Positions 34,791 to 47,645 are shown, numbered from the stretch's first letter. The stretch: 64,000 nucleotides of DNA from Trogon surrucura (GCA_020746105.1 CM036618.1:3922501-3986500), one strand, 5' to 3'. A program made the numbers and translations. The notes: generated by a model not told the origin, from the letters alone.

Positions 34791-36149
34791 CGGTGCCGAA
34801 TGTTCTTTATTAGTACTGCCTCTGCTTCCCCTTGGAGGGATGTGTGTGGGTGTGCAACTTGGCTGTAAGCTCTTGTCTGAAATTTTGAGGGTTTTCAGTT
34901 TGCGCATGTTTTTTTTGCTTTTGCAGCTCAGCACGTGCTGTGATGGTCGAAGAGGGGTTTGTGCTGCGGGGCCACGTGGAAAGGAGGAGGCTGAGACCCT
35001 GAGTCTTGCAGAGCTCTGCTCCTGCTGTCAAAGGAGCAAAACCCCAGCTCTGCAGATGAAGGATAAATTTCATCAGCTAAGATATTACATCTGTGTTGAA
35101 CTCTCCGAAGGCAGGGAGTCAGATGTCTTCAAAGAGATGGCAAAACCGTGGAAAGTCCAGCAGTAGATGTGAGGTGACAGTTCCCTATCTTATTTTTTTT
35201 TTATTTTTAAAGGAGGTGGTTACTTTAGTGCACTGGCCAGGGGAGGGAGCGAAAAAAAAGACAAACAGCTCTTGGAGAAACAGTCTGTGACCCCTGAAAC
35301 CACCTAGTTCTCTCCTGGCTGGTGGGTCAGTGTTTGTGAATTCTTGAGCTGTTTCCCTGCAGCATTATTTGTGGTCTCTGAAGCTTCTCTTGAAGATGAA
35401 GAATTTTTGTGGCTTTTGGCCTTTCAGCACACGGGGCGTGTGCTGCCCTGCAGCTTGTGCAGTCCTGCGTGATGGCACAGGGGAGGGTGCTGAAGGTTTT
35501 GATGTGAAAAGATTGACAGCCAGTCCCTATTTGTGCAAAATGTTTGCAGAAGTCCCAACTCCAACTCAGAGGGTCTATTTTAAACTGCGTTTTAGTTGCA
35601 ATCAGGCAGCCTGATTTGGTTTCAGCTTGCTTTTTAGAAGGGAGGGGAGAAAATAACTACCTGATCCAGTGTTGAACATTCTTTTTATTTAACCTTCCTT
35701 CTTAAGCTTTTGAGTGGGGGTAGGAGAGCATCATTAGCCCATCGGTTTAAAACAAAATACGTAAAAGCTGTGGACTTCAGAAGGATCTAAAGCCATGTTT
35801 GGCTCAACTGCAGTTGAAATCAACTACAGTCGAGATGCCACTCGTGAAAACACGATGTCTTTAAAGCTTGTACCATGCGCAGCAGCTGTTTGGGGCAGCT
35901 GCCATGGATTTCTTTAGCCCATGTTATCTGTGTGTAGAAGCACCTGAACAGGAGGGATGGGCGAGGGCCGGGGCAGGCTCTGCTTGATGTCTGGTCTGTG
36001 CCTCACAGCAACTCCAGCCCGGCTTTCTAAGCCTCCTTTTCTGAAATCATCCGGCATCAGCTCTGTCCCATCTCGCCCCTTTCTAACCTATTCGTCAACT
36101 TTGACGAGGCTTTGCAGGGTAGGGAATAGGAAGGTGGTTGCATTTCCAC
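34791..36149. other. Intergenic, no gene seen
   Basis: A plus frame of 167 codons (34663-35166) crosses the proposed MTMR9 transcript end but shows no domain, and nothing similar lies beside it. Otherwise unremarkable. Confidence 0.5.
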
Positions 36150-36478
36150 AATCATAGAATGTTAGAATCATAGAATGCTTGGGGTTGGAAGGGACCTCTA
36201 GAGATCATCCGGTCCAACCCCCTGCCAGAGCAGGGTCACCCAGGGCAGCCACACAGGAACGCGTCCAGGCGGGGTTTGAAAGTCTCCAGAGCAGGAGACT
36301 CCACACCCTCTCTGGGCAGCCTGGGCCAGGGTTCCAGCACCCGCACAGGAAAGAAGTTTCTCCTCATGTTGAGGTGGAACTTCCCATGTTCTAACTTAAA
36401 CCCATTATTTCTTGTTCTATTGCTGGGCACCACTGAGAAGAGATTGTCCCCTTCCTTTGACCCCCACCCCTCAGATAT
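36150..36478 (-). mobile_element. CR1 LINE 3' end, minus strand
   Basis: Starts with two reverse-complemented AATCATAGAATG tail units. On the minus strand it reads [20 protein letters not shown] then [20 protein letters not shown]. Same variant subfamily as the copies at 4072 and 47275. Confidence 0.9.
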
Positions 36479-37457
36479 ACATGAAAAGTGTCAGCCCGGC
36501 TGGCAAACCAATTAACCCCTGGGGGTGGGATGCCATTAAATGTTGGGTTCCCCTGCCTGGGGGTGACTGCGCAGCATCCAGATCCCACTATCTTTTATGC
36601 ACTGTGGCACTGAGTAGATTCTGAAGAAGCTACAACTCAGCAGACAGAGGCTGTTGGCGTCTCTTTTTCAAAGACCCAAGTGGTTTTGTTTTAGTGCCTC
36701 CGTGGGGCTCTCATCCCTGTTGCCAGATGATTTCTCCCCAAGCAATGAAAGAAAACAATGAGGAGGAGCTACTGTTGTGCATTAAACATAACTCAAGGAT
36801 GCTGGACCGCGGAGGGGTTGCTTGCAGTTTCTCCTGCTGCGTAAATGTCAAGGCGAGCCTGTGGCATTTGTCTTTCAGAGCTGGAGATGATGAACCTTTG
36901 ATGCTGTGTTGTGAGAGCATCGCTGGTGGCTTTAGATAGCTTCATCTGATGCTGCAGGTCACACTCCTGTGGTTGTTGCTCTCAATGCTCAAAATCTGCT
37001 CCTTCGACGTCTTAGAAGTACTGGCAGACAACCCGGCCGCTACAAAGAAGAGAAGAAAACTTGTTTCTTACGCAGATATTGTGGGGGTTTGGACAATTTA
37101 TTTTTTTTTTGCTAAATAATGAGCAAAATTTTTGCTTGGGATGAAAAAAGTCAGGGAGAGGAAGAGATGCAGAGCTGCTGTTGAATCCCTGTGGGAATTC
37201 CCCAGGTTGGTCACTGTGTTTGCTCCTGCTGCTTTTGAGGGATAACGTACTTCTGTGCCTGTTTACACAACGTGAGTTGAAGCTCGCTCTTCTTTCTACT
37301 CCCATTTACCTTTTAGCCAGTCTTAAGCATCGCAAAGTCGTGGCTGTGCGGGTCGGGAACTCTGCTGTAAACGCTCGGAAGGCTTTGACATTGCTGTGCA
37401 GCGCACAGGAGGGCTGTAGCTCTGCAAAATGGAACAAAAGGTCCATTAAATAAGGTT
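36479..37457. other. Intergenic, no gene seen
   Basis: No supported gene; only short open frames and a poly-T run near 37099-37111. Confidence 0.55.
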
Positions 37458-37955
37458 TCAGGTGTCCCTGATCATGGCAGGGAGGGTTAGAATGAGATGA
37501 TAGACCTTATGAGGAGCGATTGAGGGAGCTGGGACTGTTCAGTTTGAGGAAGAGGAGGCTGAGGGGGGACCTCATCATGCTCTACAGTTACTTGAAAGGA
37601 CATTGTAGAGAGGTTGGTGCTGGTCTCTTCTCACAGGTCATTAGGGACAGAACCAGGGGGAATGGGTTCAAGTTGCAACAGGGCAAGTTTAGGCTGGACA
37701 TTAGGAAGAAATTCTTCACGGGAAGAGTGGTCAGACACTGGCACAGACTGCCCAGGGAGGGGGTTGAGTCGCCATCCCTGGGTGTGTTTAAGTGTCGCTG
37801 AGATGTGGTGTTGGGTGAGATGGTTTAGGGGTGAACTTGTAGTGTAGGGTTAATGGTTGGACTCGATGATCCCAAGGGTCTTTTCCAATCTAAACTGTTC
37901 TATGATTCTGTGATCTTTAAGGTCTCTTCAAACTCAAACCATTCTGTGATTCAGA
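37458..37955 (+). mobile_element. CR1 inserted into an older CR1 (same orientation)
   Basis: The outer copy is visible as ggtgtccctgatcatggcag...gaatgagatga at 37458-37500 and resumes as gatctttaaggtctcttcaa...ccattctgtgattc at 37912-37955. Between them sits a younger CR1 3' end (37501-37913): [55 protein letters not shown], ending ctgttctatgattctgt. Confidence 0.8.
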
Positions 37956-40119
37956 ATGGACTGTTTGATTCCTTGTGGCAGTGGGGTGTAGTTACTAAAT
38001 TCAGGTTTGTTACAGCTTTTGCAGTTAGGTTGCGACAGTTTACAGGAACTGTTACGTATACAGGATTAATGCCAACAGCAGCATACCCTTGGAGCTGTAG
38101 GATGAATAATGTAGAACATGTTACATGTTCGTTTGGGAGGCTGATTGCTGCACCCGAACACCGCGTAACTTCGAGCACTTCATCTGAGTAGCTATACAGT
38201 GACTCATTGCTTGCCGCAGTGTAAAGCAGAAGCTGAAGGACTGGATCATTTGAGCTGATTTAAAAGGAGGCATAATTGCAGTCCCAAATCTTCGAGCTTG
38301 CCAGAGGTTATCTGCGCAGCCACCTTCAGCTCCAGGAGCTTGTAGCATCCGCTTTGTCAGGCAATGCTTAGGATGTCCTCTTTTGAAATTATTCTGATAG
38401 CCTGAGTGTCTGGGATGGAAATCCTCACCCAAGGAACATGTGTGGGAGGAGGAGAGCCCTCTGCGAGGAGGTGGATAGTCAAGTGTCCAGGGAACACACG
38501 TCAGGAAGATGCTAATCCAGGGTTTTGCACTGTACTGGCTGAACTGGGCGCATCCCAGTCAGTACAGGGTATGGTTTTCGGGTTGAAGGGTGTAGCCTGT
38601 GGTCACCTGGGCAGAGGAAAAATGTTGTCGGCCTTTTCAGCAAGTGGATAACTCAAAAGTCTAAGAGGCGCAAGAGATTTGCTTCCTGGTGTCTTTTTTC
38701 CTGACATGACATAAATCTTCGTGATGTCCCAGCAAGGTAAGTATGACATTTCTACAGGATATTTTCTGGGTTAGCCATTTCCTTTTGGCTTGTAATTCCT
38801 TGATGGTGTGAAACAATAACTTCCTCACCAAAAGCTTTCTGGTGGTTGTAAGGGTTGTTTCAGAGTTATGGTTTTTTGGAGCTTGCCTTTACCGTGCTTC
38901 ATCTCCTCAGCTGCCGTATTTGTGTGGCGCTTGGAGCATCTAAGCTACCGTGAGCATATGGAGACTTGAAATTTGTGTTATCCAGTGGATTAGGTGTGGT
39001 GTTGGAACAGCTTTGAGCAAGCACAGTGCTTGGTGCGCTAGGCTGAGATCTACGCTTGACCCAAACCTCTTTTCTCTTGACCTGAACTTCTTTTTCCCTG
39101 AAGACTTGATGATGGTGCCGCTGGAGTGAAGAGGATTCTCTCTGTCTGTCATTTAATCAGTTGTTTAAGGGAGAAAACAGCAATTTGGACTGCAGATGGG
39201 CAAGTACAGGGCTCTGGTTTCTACATTTCCCCAGGTTTAGGGAAATAAAAAAAGTAAATAAAAAAAAAAAAGCTGCACCTTCATGGGCAAAAGATTTTCT
39301 TCCACAGATCCTTAAGGGATACTTGCACAACATCAAATACAAAAAGTATCCTGGTTGTGCTGCCAGGCTGACCCTTCACAATGCAGGGGGAGGCTTTGGC
39401 AATGCTGAATTAAAATGCTGCCGTTCTCCTCCACCCCTTTTTCCCCTTTTTCCTCCTCGCTCGCGCTGGTCCAGCTGTTTGTGACCTCGCTCGCGCTGGT
39501 CCAGCTGTTTGTGATTGCACGTGGCGCATTGGATCCGAGGAACTGGTAAAGGAAAAGTGACCCAGCCAAAAGAGAAAAGCCCTGAGTCAGCATCTGGAGT
39601 GTTAAATGCCACGGTGGTGATTGTCACAGGGAAGATTTGTCAGATGAAAGCTTGTGTGGCTTATTGAGTTGGCATCTAAGGCTCTGTCACTGCAACTGGA
39701 TCCTCATGTAGACTGGAAGGATGATTGAGATTTTTTTTTCTTTATTTGTTCTGGTTTGGTTCTAGGCACCGGAGTGGGGTTTGGGAGACCCGGTGCTGCA
39801 ACTGCCACAGATCTCTGGTGTCATCTCAGGTGGGTTCCTTCATCTACATCAGTCTTGGCCGAAGGAGGGCACTTTCTGAGCGAGTCCAGGCGAAATTCCC
39901 CTTTCTCATTCCAGCTTTGATCAAAGCTCTAGGCACTAACCCGGGTCTGAGCTACCAAGCATGTGGTCAGGCCCAGGTTGGAGCTAAAAGGGGGCAAGAG
40001 AGGGCACACCTTGATCCTTGCCCACTGCTAACACTACAGAAAAACATCTGAGATAAAGAAATCATCACACCACTCTACTCAGTCATGAGTACCGTCTTCA
40101 GTTGTGACTCCCACTGTAC
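37956..40119. other. Intergenic, no gene seen
   Basis: No supported gene. It contains an A-run (about 39259-39271) and the exact 30-bp tandem duplication at 39455-39514. Confidence 0.55.
39455..39514. repeat. Exact 30-bp tandem duplication
   Basis: Two head-to-tail copies of a 30-base unit (39455-39484 and 39485-39514) start cctcgctcgcgctggtccag, with no mismatch between them. Confidence 0.95.
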
Positions 40120-40603
40120 AAAAAAGATGTGAACAGGCTGGAAATGGTCCAGAGAAGCGCCACGAGGATGATCAGAGGGCTGGAAGACCTGCCAGATGAA
40201 GAAAGGCTGAGAGAACGGAGTTGGTTCAGCCTCGAGAAGAGAAGGCTCAGGGGAGACCTTATTACCATGTGCCAGTACCCAAAGGGTGGCTACCAAGAAG
40301 ATGGAGACTCCCTTTTTACGAGTCACATGGATAAGATAAGGGGTAATGGACACAAGTACGGATACGAGTTGTTTGTGGGGAGATTCTGATTGGATTCCAG
40401 AGGAAAATTTTTCACCATGAGAGCAATTAGACATCAGAATAGTCTTCCAAGGGAAGTGGTGGATTCCTCAACTTTAGATAGGTTTAAGGCTCAGCTTGAG
40501 AGGGTGCTGGGCCATCTCATTTAAACTGTGTTTTCTTTATCTTAAAAGGTAGAACTAGATGATCCTTGAGGCCCCTTCCAACCTGATATTCTACGATCTG
40601 CAC
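40120..40603 (+). mobile_element. CR1-like LINE 3' fragment, divergent subfamily
   Basis: Reads MVQRSATRMIRGLEDLPDEE, then [14 protein letters not shown] and a degraded terminal region (caagggaagtggtggattcc, aggccccttccaacctgata). It differs from the other copies in its terminal wording (KIRGNGHKYG), which suggests an older CR1 subfamily. Confidence 0.8.
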
Positions 40604-40919
40604 AGTTGTTAACACCTCTGAAAATAACTGTTCTACAGAAACCCAAGGCTTATGCCCACAGGGGCAGAGCAGCAAACCAAAGGGATAGCACGGCAGAGAT
40701 CCACGGCAGGAGCTCTGACGGGCCTCCGAGTGTCCCAAAAATCTGGGTAGGGCTCCTTTCACTCAGCTGTCTAAGCACAGCAGGTTGTGAGGAAGGGTGT
40801 GCAAATTCAGCAAGTGGGCAGAGGGGGAGCAGGGATGAGATCAGGAAAATCCTGTAAGTAGGAGGGGCTGGAAAGGAGATTACACCCGAGGCTTTGGGAG
40901 AGGCAAGAGGAGCACTTCT
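40604..40919. other. Intergenic, no gene seen
   Basis: No gene or repeat recognised between two CR1 fragments. Confidence 0.5.
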
Positions 40920-41303
40920 GGATGCTGCATGGCTGGGGGAGCTGGGGGTGTTCAGCCTGAAGGAGACTCAAGGGCGACCTTCTCGCTCTCTACAACTCCC
41001 TGCAGGGAGGGTGCAGTCAGGTGGGGTCGGGCTCTTCTCCCAGGACGAGAGGGCCCGGCCTGAAACTGCGTCAGGGGAGGTTTGGGTTGGATCTCAGGCA
41101 TCTCTTCCTCACGGGGAGGGTGCTCAGGCACTGGGATGCTCTGCCCAGGGCAGGGGGAGTCACCGTCCCTGGGGGGGGTTTAAGGAGAGGCTGGATGTGG
41201 CACTTGGTGCCCTGGTCTGGCCCATGTGGTGGGGTTGGGTCACAGGCTGGACTTGATATCTCAGAGGGCTTTTCCAGCCTCAACAATTCTGTGATTCTGT
41301 GAA
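40920..41303 (+). mobile_element. CR1 LINE 3' end, GC-rich variant
   Basis: A degraded CR1 terminal segment: gctgggggtgttcagcctga, [18 protein letters not shown], then ggctggacttgatatctcag and tcaacaattctgtgattctg at the 3' end. Confidence 0.8.
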
Positions 41304-42218
41304 AAGGAGAGGAAGAAGGCAGCTGCATGGAGCAGACTGGGGAGGGTTCTGAGCACTCTTGGAGCTATCACCGCTTCTGAGAGGGCAGATGGTTCTCATC
41401 TACTGCTGAAGAATCCCACCCAGCAACCCTGGTTCCTCCTCTGCTTCCCTTTCGGCAGCACTACGCACAAGCCCCAGCTTGGAGGAGTGCCTCACCACAC
41501 GCTGTGTAAAAGAAACTCTGGAATTTGCCAGCTTTTACTGTGTTTTCATAATTGCCTCTCACAGAAGAAGGAAATCATCTGTTGTTTGGGCTTGTGCTGT
41601 ACCTGAGTGCCAGCACATTAAATCTGTGTCTGTTTTCTTCCCCTGTCCTCAGATGGTTCTAAAAGAAATAGGATTAACCACTAAAAATCAGATCATTTTA
41701 GAGGCTGGTTGCTTATGTTGCTCTTCAAATTAGGAGCATTTTTAAATCTGCTGCTATTGCAGAGTGGCACCTCCTGTATAAGCGAGGAAGACAGGCTGCT
41801 GTGCTACAAGGATCATGCTCTTCCCGAGCTAAAAACCTTTTGTTGTCCTCTCCCCCTTTCTTTGGCTCCCTGGCTTTCTTTCTGATGAGAATGTTGCCCT
41901 AACACCCATCCCAGATCTAACTTTCCCTTCCGTGCCATAACAGCCTTGAGAGGCAGAGCAGCTTGTTGGAACATGCCCTACTCTCTTCCCCTTGGCTCTT
42001 TTGATTTCCATTTCCAATATTCCTCCATTAGGGTGTCTCTGAAGTTCAGACTGGCTTTTCTTGTTTGCAGTCTCTCAGACGTGGGTTTTGAAAAACAAAA
42101 ATGACCACCAAAAAACCCTAAAACCACCAAACCTTAAAATCCAGATACCATGAAAAATATAAACCATACAAGCTTTTCAGCAGTTTGTAACCCTCCCTCT
42201 CTCCCCAGAGCGCTTTGC
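41304..42218. other. Intergenic, no gene seen
   Basis: No supported gene or repeat; ordinary composition. Confidence 0.55.
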
Positions 42219-42295
42219 ATAGAATCATAGAATGGCCTAGGTTGGAAGGGACCTTAGAGATCATCTAATCCAACCTCCCTGTCACAGGCAGGGGT
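42219..42295 (-). mobile_element. CR1 LINE 3' tail fragment
   Basis: Only the last ~75 bases of CR1 in reverse orientation: catagaatcatagaatggcc, ttggaagggaccttagagat, ccaacctccctgtcacaggc. Confidence 0.8.
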
Positions 42296-42875
42296 AACTT
42301 TTGTCACACACAGAAACTCTTGTTAGCAGGACACACCCAAGTGAGCTACGTGGCTCTGCTGACCACTAAGACAGACACCCAGAGTGTCCTGGTTGCTCAG
42401 ACAGGTCATTGTCAGATGTGAGGGTTGGTCACGGCTGCTCTCAGGAATGAATCTTCCATGCTGCTGAGATGCCATCAACCATCCGGGGTTAAGTTTTTTA
42501 CTCTTTAGGATTTTCTGCCCTCTCATGTTGAGGTTTTTCCTGTTGCACCTTTGAGCTGCTACCTATCGCATCTCGCCAACTTTATGTCTGTCCTCGGTTT
42601 TACCTTTCTTATCTCACGGGGCTCTGTGCTCTTTCTCATAATTTGGCAATCTCCTCGGCTCGCAGAGGCAGGGTTATCCAGCTGGGTCGTATCAGGGAGG
42701 CCTTGGATCGCAGCTGAACCTGGAGGACGCAGCGGTGTCAGGGCCAGCTTTGCTGCAAGCTCCATCTCGCTTGTGTTTGTGCCAGTTTGACGCTCCAGAT
42801 GGTGCTGGAGGAGGTAACCAGGTTATTAAATCACTCCTCCTCCTTTTTCAGTCGGGGGGATCTGCCATCTTGGCA
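42296..42875. other. Intergenic, no gene seen
   Basis: No supported gene or repeat. Confidence 0.5.
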
Positions 42876-43655
42876 TGAACCCCCAACACAAGAAAGACAT
42901 GGAGCTGTTGGAGCAAGTCCAGAAGAGGGCTACCAAGGTGGTCAGAGGGCTGGAACACCTCTCCTATGAGGACAGCCTGAGAAAGAGTTAGACTTGTTCA
43001 GCCTGGAAAAGAGAAGGCTCTGGGGAGACCTTATAGAAGCCTTCCAGTACCTGAAGGGGACCTGCAAGAAGGCTGGTGAGGGACTTTTTACAAGGGCCTG
43101 TAGTGACAGGATGAGGGGTAATGAATCACAGAATCACAGAATGTCAGGGATTGGAAGGGACCTCAAAAGATTATCTAGTCCAATCCCCCTGCCAGAGCAG
43201 GAATGCCTCGATAATGCTACATAGGAACGTGTCCAGGCAGGTCTTAAATGTCTCCAGAGAAGGAGACTCCACAACCTCCCTGGGCAGCCTGTGCCAGGGC
43301 TCCGTCACCCTCACTGAGAAGAAGTTTCTTCTCGAGTTTAAGCGGAACCTCTTCTGTTCCAGTTTCAGCCCATTACCCCTTGTCCTATCATTGGTTGTCA
43401 CCGAGAAGAGCCTGGCTCCATCCTTGTGACACTCAATGCCTGGAAACTGGAAGAGCATCAGTTTAGATGAGATATAAGGGACAGGTTGCCCAGGGAGGTT
43501 GTGGGTCCCCCATCCCTGGAAGTTTTTAAGGCCAGGCTGGATGGAGCATTGAGCAACCTGATCTAGTGGGGGATGTCCCTGCCCATGGCAGGGGGGTTGG
43601 AACTAGATGATCTTTGAGGTCTCTTCCAACCCAAATCATTCTCTGATTCTGGTCT
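42876..43655 (+). mobile_element. Older CR1 interrupted by a younger one
   Basis: The outer plus-strand CR1 runs 42876-43123 ([40 protein letters not shown]) and resumes at 43438-43655 (ggaaactggaagagcatcag, ttgcccagggaggttgtggg, ccattctctgattctgg-type end). The interruption is the minus-strand copy at 43124-43437. Confidence 0.85.
43124..43437 (-). mobile_element. CR1 nested in CR1 (antisense)
   Basis: Minus-strand CR1 3' end: [20 protein letters not shown], then [20 protein letters not shown], with aatcacagaatcacagaatg as the reverse-complemented tail. It closely resembles the copy at 17225-18133. The flanks share only a short AATG, so a target-site duplication is not convincing. Confidence 0.85.
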
Positions 43656-44240
43656 AGAAGAGAACTGTCCATTGAGTCAGGGTAGCAGATAGAGTCAAAC
43701 CACTGCTGAGCAACTTCAGGTGGTCCACGCGTCATCCTGCCCAAGCAGAAAAAACCCTTTGGCTCAGCTGCATGTGTGTATCAGGGCCCTGGAGGCAATA
43801 GGAGCTTTTCTTTCCACCTCTGCAGCTCTTTAGACGAGGCCGGTCTGCCCTTGCTCTGAGGCTGGATCCACGGTGTCCCTCCTGAGAGCAGCCATGGAGT
43901 CAGGCTATAAGGCTCTGCTCTTCCCTTACTTCTCTTTCATTTGGGTGGCAGACTCCTCAGAAAAGTGATTGCTGAGGTGATGATATGATGGAGGTCTAAG
44001 GTATATTGGCATGGAGAAGGAAAGGAACGACAATTTGCTCTGACTCGTACAAGAATGAAGGTGCACCAGGTGAAATTACCAGGTGGCACTTGAAACAAAA
44101 GAAGCAGCTCTTCAGCAGCGTGCGTGGTTTGGCCAGGCAGCTCATGGCCACACGACATCGTAGATACTCATTGCGATATTGGCTTCAAATAGCAGCTAAA
44201 CGTGGGAGAGAAAAATCCATCAGGGGTTAACACAAAGACT
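43656..44240. other. Intergenic, no gene seen
   Basis: No supported gene or repeat. Confidence 0.5.
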
Positions 44241-45080
44241 TCATAGAATGGCCCAGGCTGGAAGGGACCTTAGAGATCATCAACTCCAACCTCCCTGTCA
44301 AGGGTGGGGACACCTCTCAACTAGATCAGGCTACTCAAGGCCTCATCCAACCTGGCCTTGAACATCTCAAGGGAGGGGGCATCCACAACTTCTATGGACA
44401 ATTTATTCCAGAGTCTTGCCACTCTGAAGAATTTTTTCCTAAGATCCAGTCTAAATCTGTTTGCCTTTAACTTAAATCCATTTCCCCTCGTCCTATTAGT
44501 GGACACTCTTGTACAAAGTCCCTCTCCAGTCTCCATGCAGGTTCCCTTCAGGCACTGCAGGCAGTGATAAGGTCCCTCCGGAGTCTTCTCTTCTCCAGCT
44601 GAACAACCCCAGCTCCCTCAGCCTGTCCTTGTAGCAGAGCTGCTCCAGCCCCTGGATCATCTTTGTGGCCTCCTCTGAACACGCTCCAACAGCTCCATGT
44701 CCCTCTTATGGTGGGGAAACCAGAACTGGATGCAGCATTCAAGGTGGGGTCTCACAAGAGCAGAGTAAAGGGGGAGAATCCCCTCTCTTGCCCTGCTGGC
44801 TACGCTTCTCCTGATAAATCTCAGGACAGGGTTGGCCTCTGGGCTGCAGGAGCGCCCTGCCGGCTCATGTTGAGCTTCTCGTCTATCAACACCCCCAAAT
44901 CCTTCTCTTCAGGGCTGCTCTCACCCCACTCTGTGCCCAGTTTGTGTTTGTGCCTGGGATTGGCCCGACCCAGGTGCAGGACCTTGCATTGTGACTTGTT
45001 GAAGCTCCTGCAGTTTGCACTGGCCCATTTCTCCAGCCTGTCCAGGTCCCTCTGGATGGCATCTCTTCCCCCAAGTGAGT
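44241..45080 (-). mobile_element. CR1 LINE, 3' 840 bp, minus strand
   Basis: On the minus strand it covers RT C-terminal and terminal segments: [23 protein letters not shown] text, [20 protein letters not shown] in a shifted frame, [20 protein letters not shown] and NKLSIEVVDAPSLEMFKARL. Frameshifts break it. It is related to the copies at 23270 and 25211. Confidence 0.85.
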
Positions 45081-47274
45081 CCCCGGCACCACTTCAACCA
45101 TGACTCAAAGTCCCTGAGCGATGTGGTGTCAGGATGTCAGGGAAGTGTAGCTGGTCGGTGTTTTCCTCCACGTCCTGTGGCTGGGTGGCCTTTGAGACAG
45201 TGTGCAGGCTTCAGATGACCCTTTAGTTTGACCCAGTTTGCTGAAGATACTGCACAACCTACAGCAGATGGAGCGATACTGCTGACACTCCTGTAGCTTT
45301 GCTTCCCCAGCGGCTTTCGTTGTGTTTTTCGAGGCTCTGCAGCCGAACAAGAGTTCTTTATTTTCCTACTGTAGCTTTCCCTCTCTTAAAGAGAGACAGC
45401 TGGGTTTTTTTGTGAATGGTGCTTAACAGTTCTTTCAAACTCGATTAGGCACTTGGGAGCCAGGAGTTGTGAGCACTCAGCTTCTGCAGCAGCAAAGGAT
45501 TTCCCTCCCTGCAGCTTCTGTTATAACACGATTTTCCAAGATGTCCACTCTGTGAGCTGAGGTCTTAAAAACAGGACATTTGTTAGCATCCGAAAGCCTT
45601 GGAAATAGTGGCCTGTCCTGCTTCGTTCGCTCTCCTCACTTTGAAATATTCTGAAACAATTTCATTCAGCAACTTCCTTGTTAAGGGAGGAACTTAAAAA
45701 AAAAAAAAAAAAACACCAAAAATTAGTCTCAGTCCCAATGCTGAACTGACCTGAATCTTGCATCTACAATAAATGCCAGATATTTTATTTTTTTGCAAGC
45801 TTGACAAGCCATTCTTCAAATGTCTGGACGGTGAAAGCCAAGTGCTTTTCCCTTTTCTTCTAAGTGCATATGAGGGCACAAACAGCATTTTCTGTAGGGT
45901 CTTCTGCTCACGCCCTGTAGCTGTGCCCACGTCCTGCGCAGCCAGGCACGAAGCGATGTGATTAATCTCCTGTCACATGTGGTTGGCTCTGCCTCTGATC
46001 TCCAGGCTGGGGAGACCCGTGTGTGCAGTGGAGGGTTGTATTTTGCTAGCAGAGCTCTGTGAAAGGTTTCCCTCTCGGGAAATTGTTTCTGAGACTTTCA
46101 CGTCGCTCTTTGTCCTGACTGAAAATTAAGACCTCAAAAAAAAAAAAAAAAGTACACGCATTTTTATATGCCACTTTCCCCCCCCCTTTATTTAGTTAAG
46201 CTTGCCAGAGTATTTCCTTTAGGTACCTTTAACTATTCAAATATTTCAGGATTCCTTTTTGGGCTGCTGAGCTAAAGGTTCCAGCTCACTGAGCTGTGTG
46301 CTCAGAGGGGCCTGGGATACTTCTATATGTTGTATTTTCATGCTTTGGACTCTTGTCCAGACAACATCTCCCAAGAGCACGACGCTGCCATGAGAAACAG
46401 CGCTGAGCTGGCTTTAAGAATATGAGCGAGCCTTTAAGAATCTTTGATCATGCTTGGTCTCCAGCAACGATCATCAGTGGATATTTAAGGAGAGAATATA
46501 GGGAATGGGATAAATCCCAGACTTCAGTTGTAAGTGGCTCGATGACTTCTCGAGGCAGGAATTAGATCTGATTGTCATGTTTAATCCTCGCTATGGAGCT
46601 GTCCTCTGCAAAATGCTACTCGAATCCACGTTCCCTTTGGGGCTCAGTCATCAAGCTCTTGGCTCTCCTGCTTATTTTGGAAAGGCTGCACCCAAAGCTG
46701 CAGTCCCAGCAGGCACTCGGTGGCCTCAAGTCGTGCAACTTAACGTTGACGTGCCTTGAAACACTTGGATTTAGTTCAAGAAAATGCTTTAACGGGAATG
46801 AAAAGAAAATGGAATGATTTAGGCAAAATCCCCTTTATGGCCTCAAGGCAAATTCTTTTTTTTTTTTTTTTAAATTTGCTGAGATTGCTCTTTCTGTGGA
46901 TGGAAAATTCCCAACCTGCTCGAGCTGGCAAGCTCTTGCTTTCAGCTAAAGCATATGCTGACGTATGTTTGGTATGTTTGCACCTTGCTCCAACAAAAAG
47001 CTGTGGATAAATAAAGAGCTGAAGGCAGCGTGCAGTTTCCTTCCCCATTCCAACAGCGCTCATATTGCCAGTTGGAGGCGTGTGGAAAAACATCGATTAC
47101 AGTTCAGTCTGCGGGAATAACAGCAAAAACATACTGATTTATTTTAAAAACAAAATATATACGTATATATAATTCTGACTCTATCACCTGTCCTACAGGA
47201 GACTTCATTGTAAAAGCAGACAGATCCTGAAAAGTTGATCTGCAACACCTATTGCCTGAGGTGTCAAATGAGAA
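45081..47274. other. Intergenic, no gene seen
   Basis: No supported gene. It contains poly-A or poly-T runs near 45694-45711, 46135-46152 and 46857-46872, a C-run near 46180, and an ATATATACGTATATATA stretch at about 47154-47170. Confidence 0.55.
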
Positions 47275-47645
47275 GAATCATAGATTTGTATAATTTTAGA
47301 GGTTGGAAGGGACCTCTAGAGATCATCCAGTCCAACCCCCTGCCAGAGCAGGGCAGCCACACAGGAATGTGTCCAGGGGTTTGAAAGTCTCCAGAGCAGG
47401 AGACTCCACACCCTCTCTGGGCAGCCTGGGCCAGGGCTCCGGCACCCACACAGGGAAGAAGTTTCTCCTCATGCTGAGATGGAACTTCCCATGTTCTAAC
47501 TTAAACCCATTATTCCTTGTTCTATTGCTGGGCACCACTGGAAAGAGGCTGTCCCCTTCCCTTTGAAACCCACCCCTCAGATATTTCTGTACATTAATAA
47601 GATCCTCTCTCAGCCGTCTCCTTTCAAGGCTAAACAGCCTTGAAG
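47275..47645 (-). mobile_element. CR1 LINE 3' end, minus strand
   Basis: On the minus strand: [59 protein letters not shown]. The tail aagaatcatagatttgtata is partly decayed. Confidence 0.9.

Noticed and set aside
34663-35166. 167-codon plus-strand frame
   Set aside because: No recognisable domain and no neighbouring exons; likely chance near the MTMR9 transcript end.
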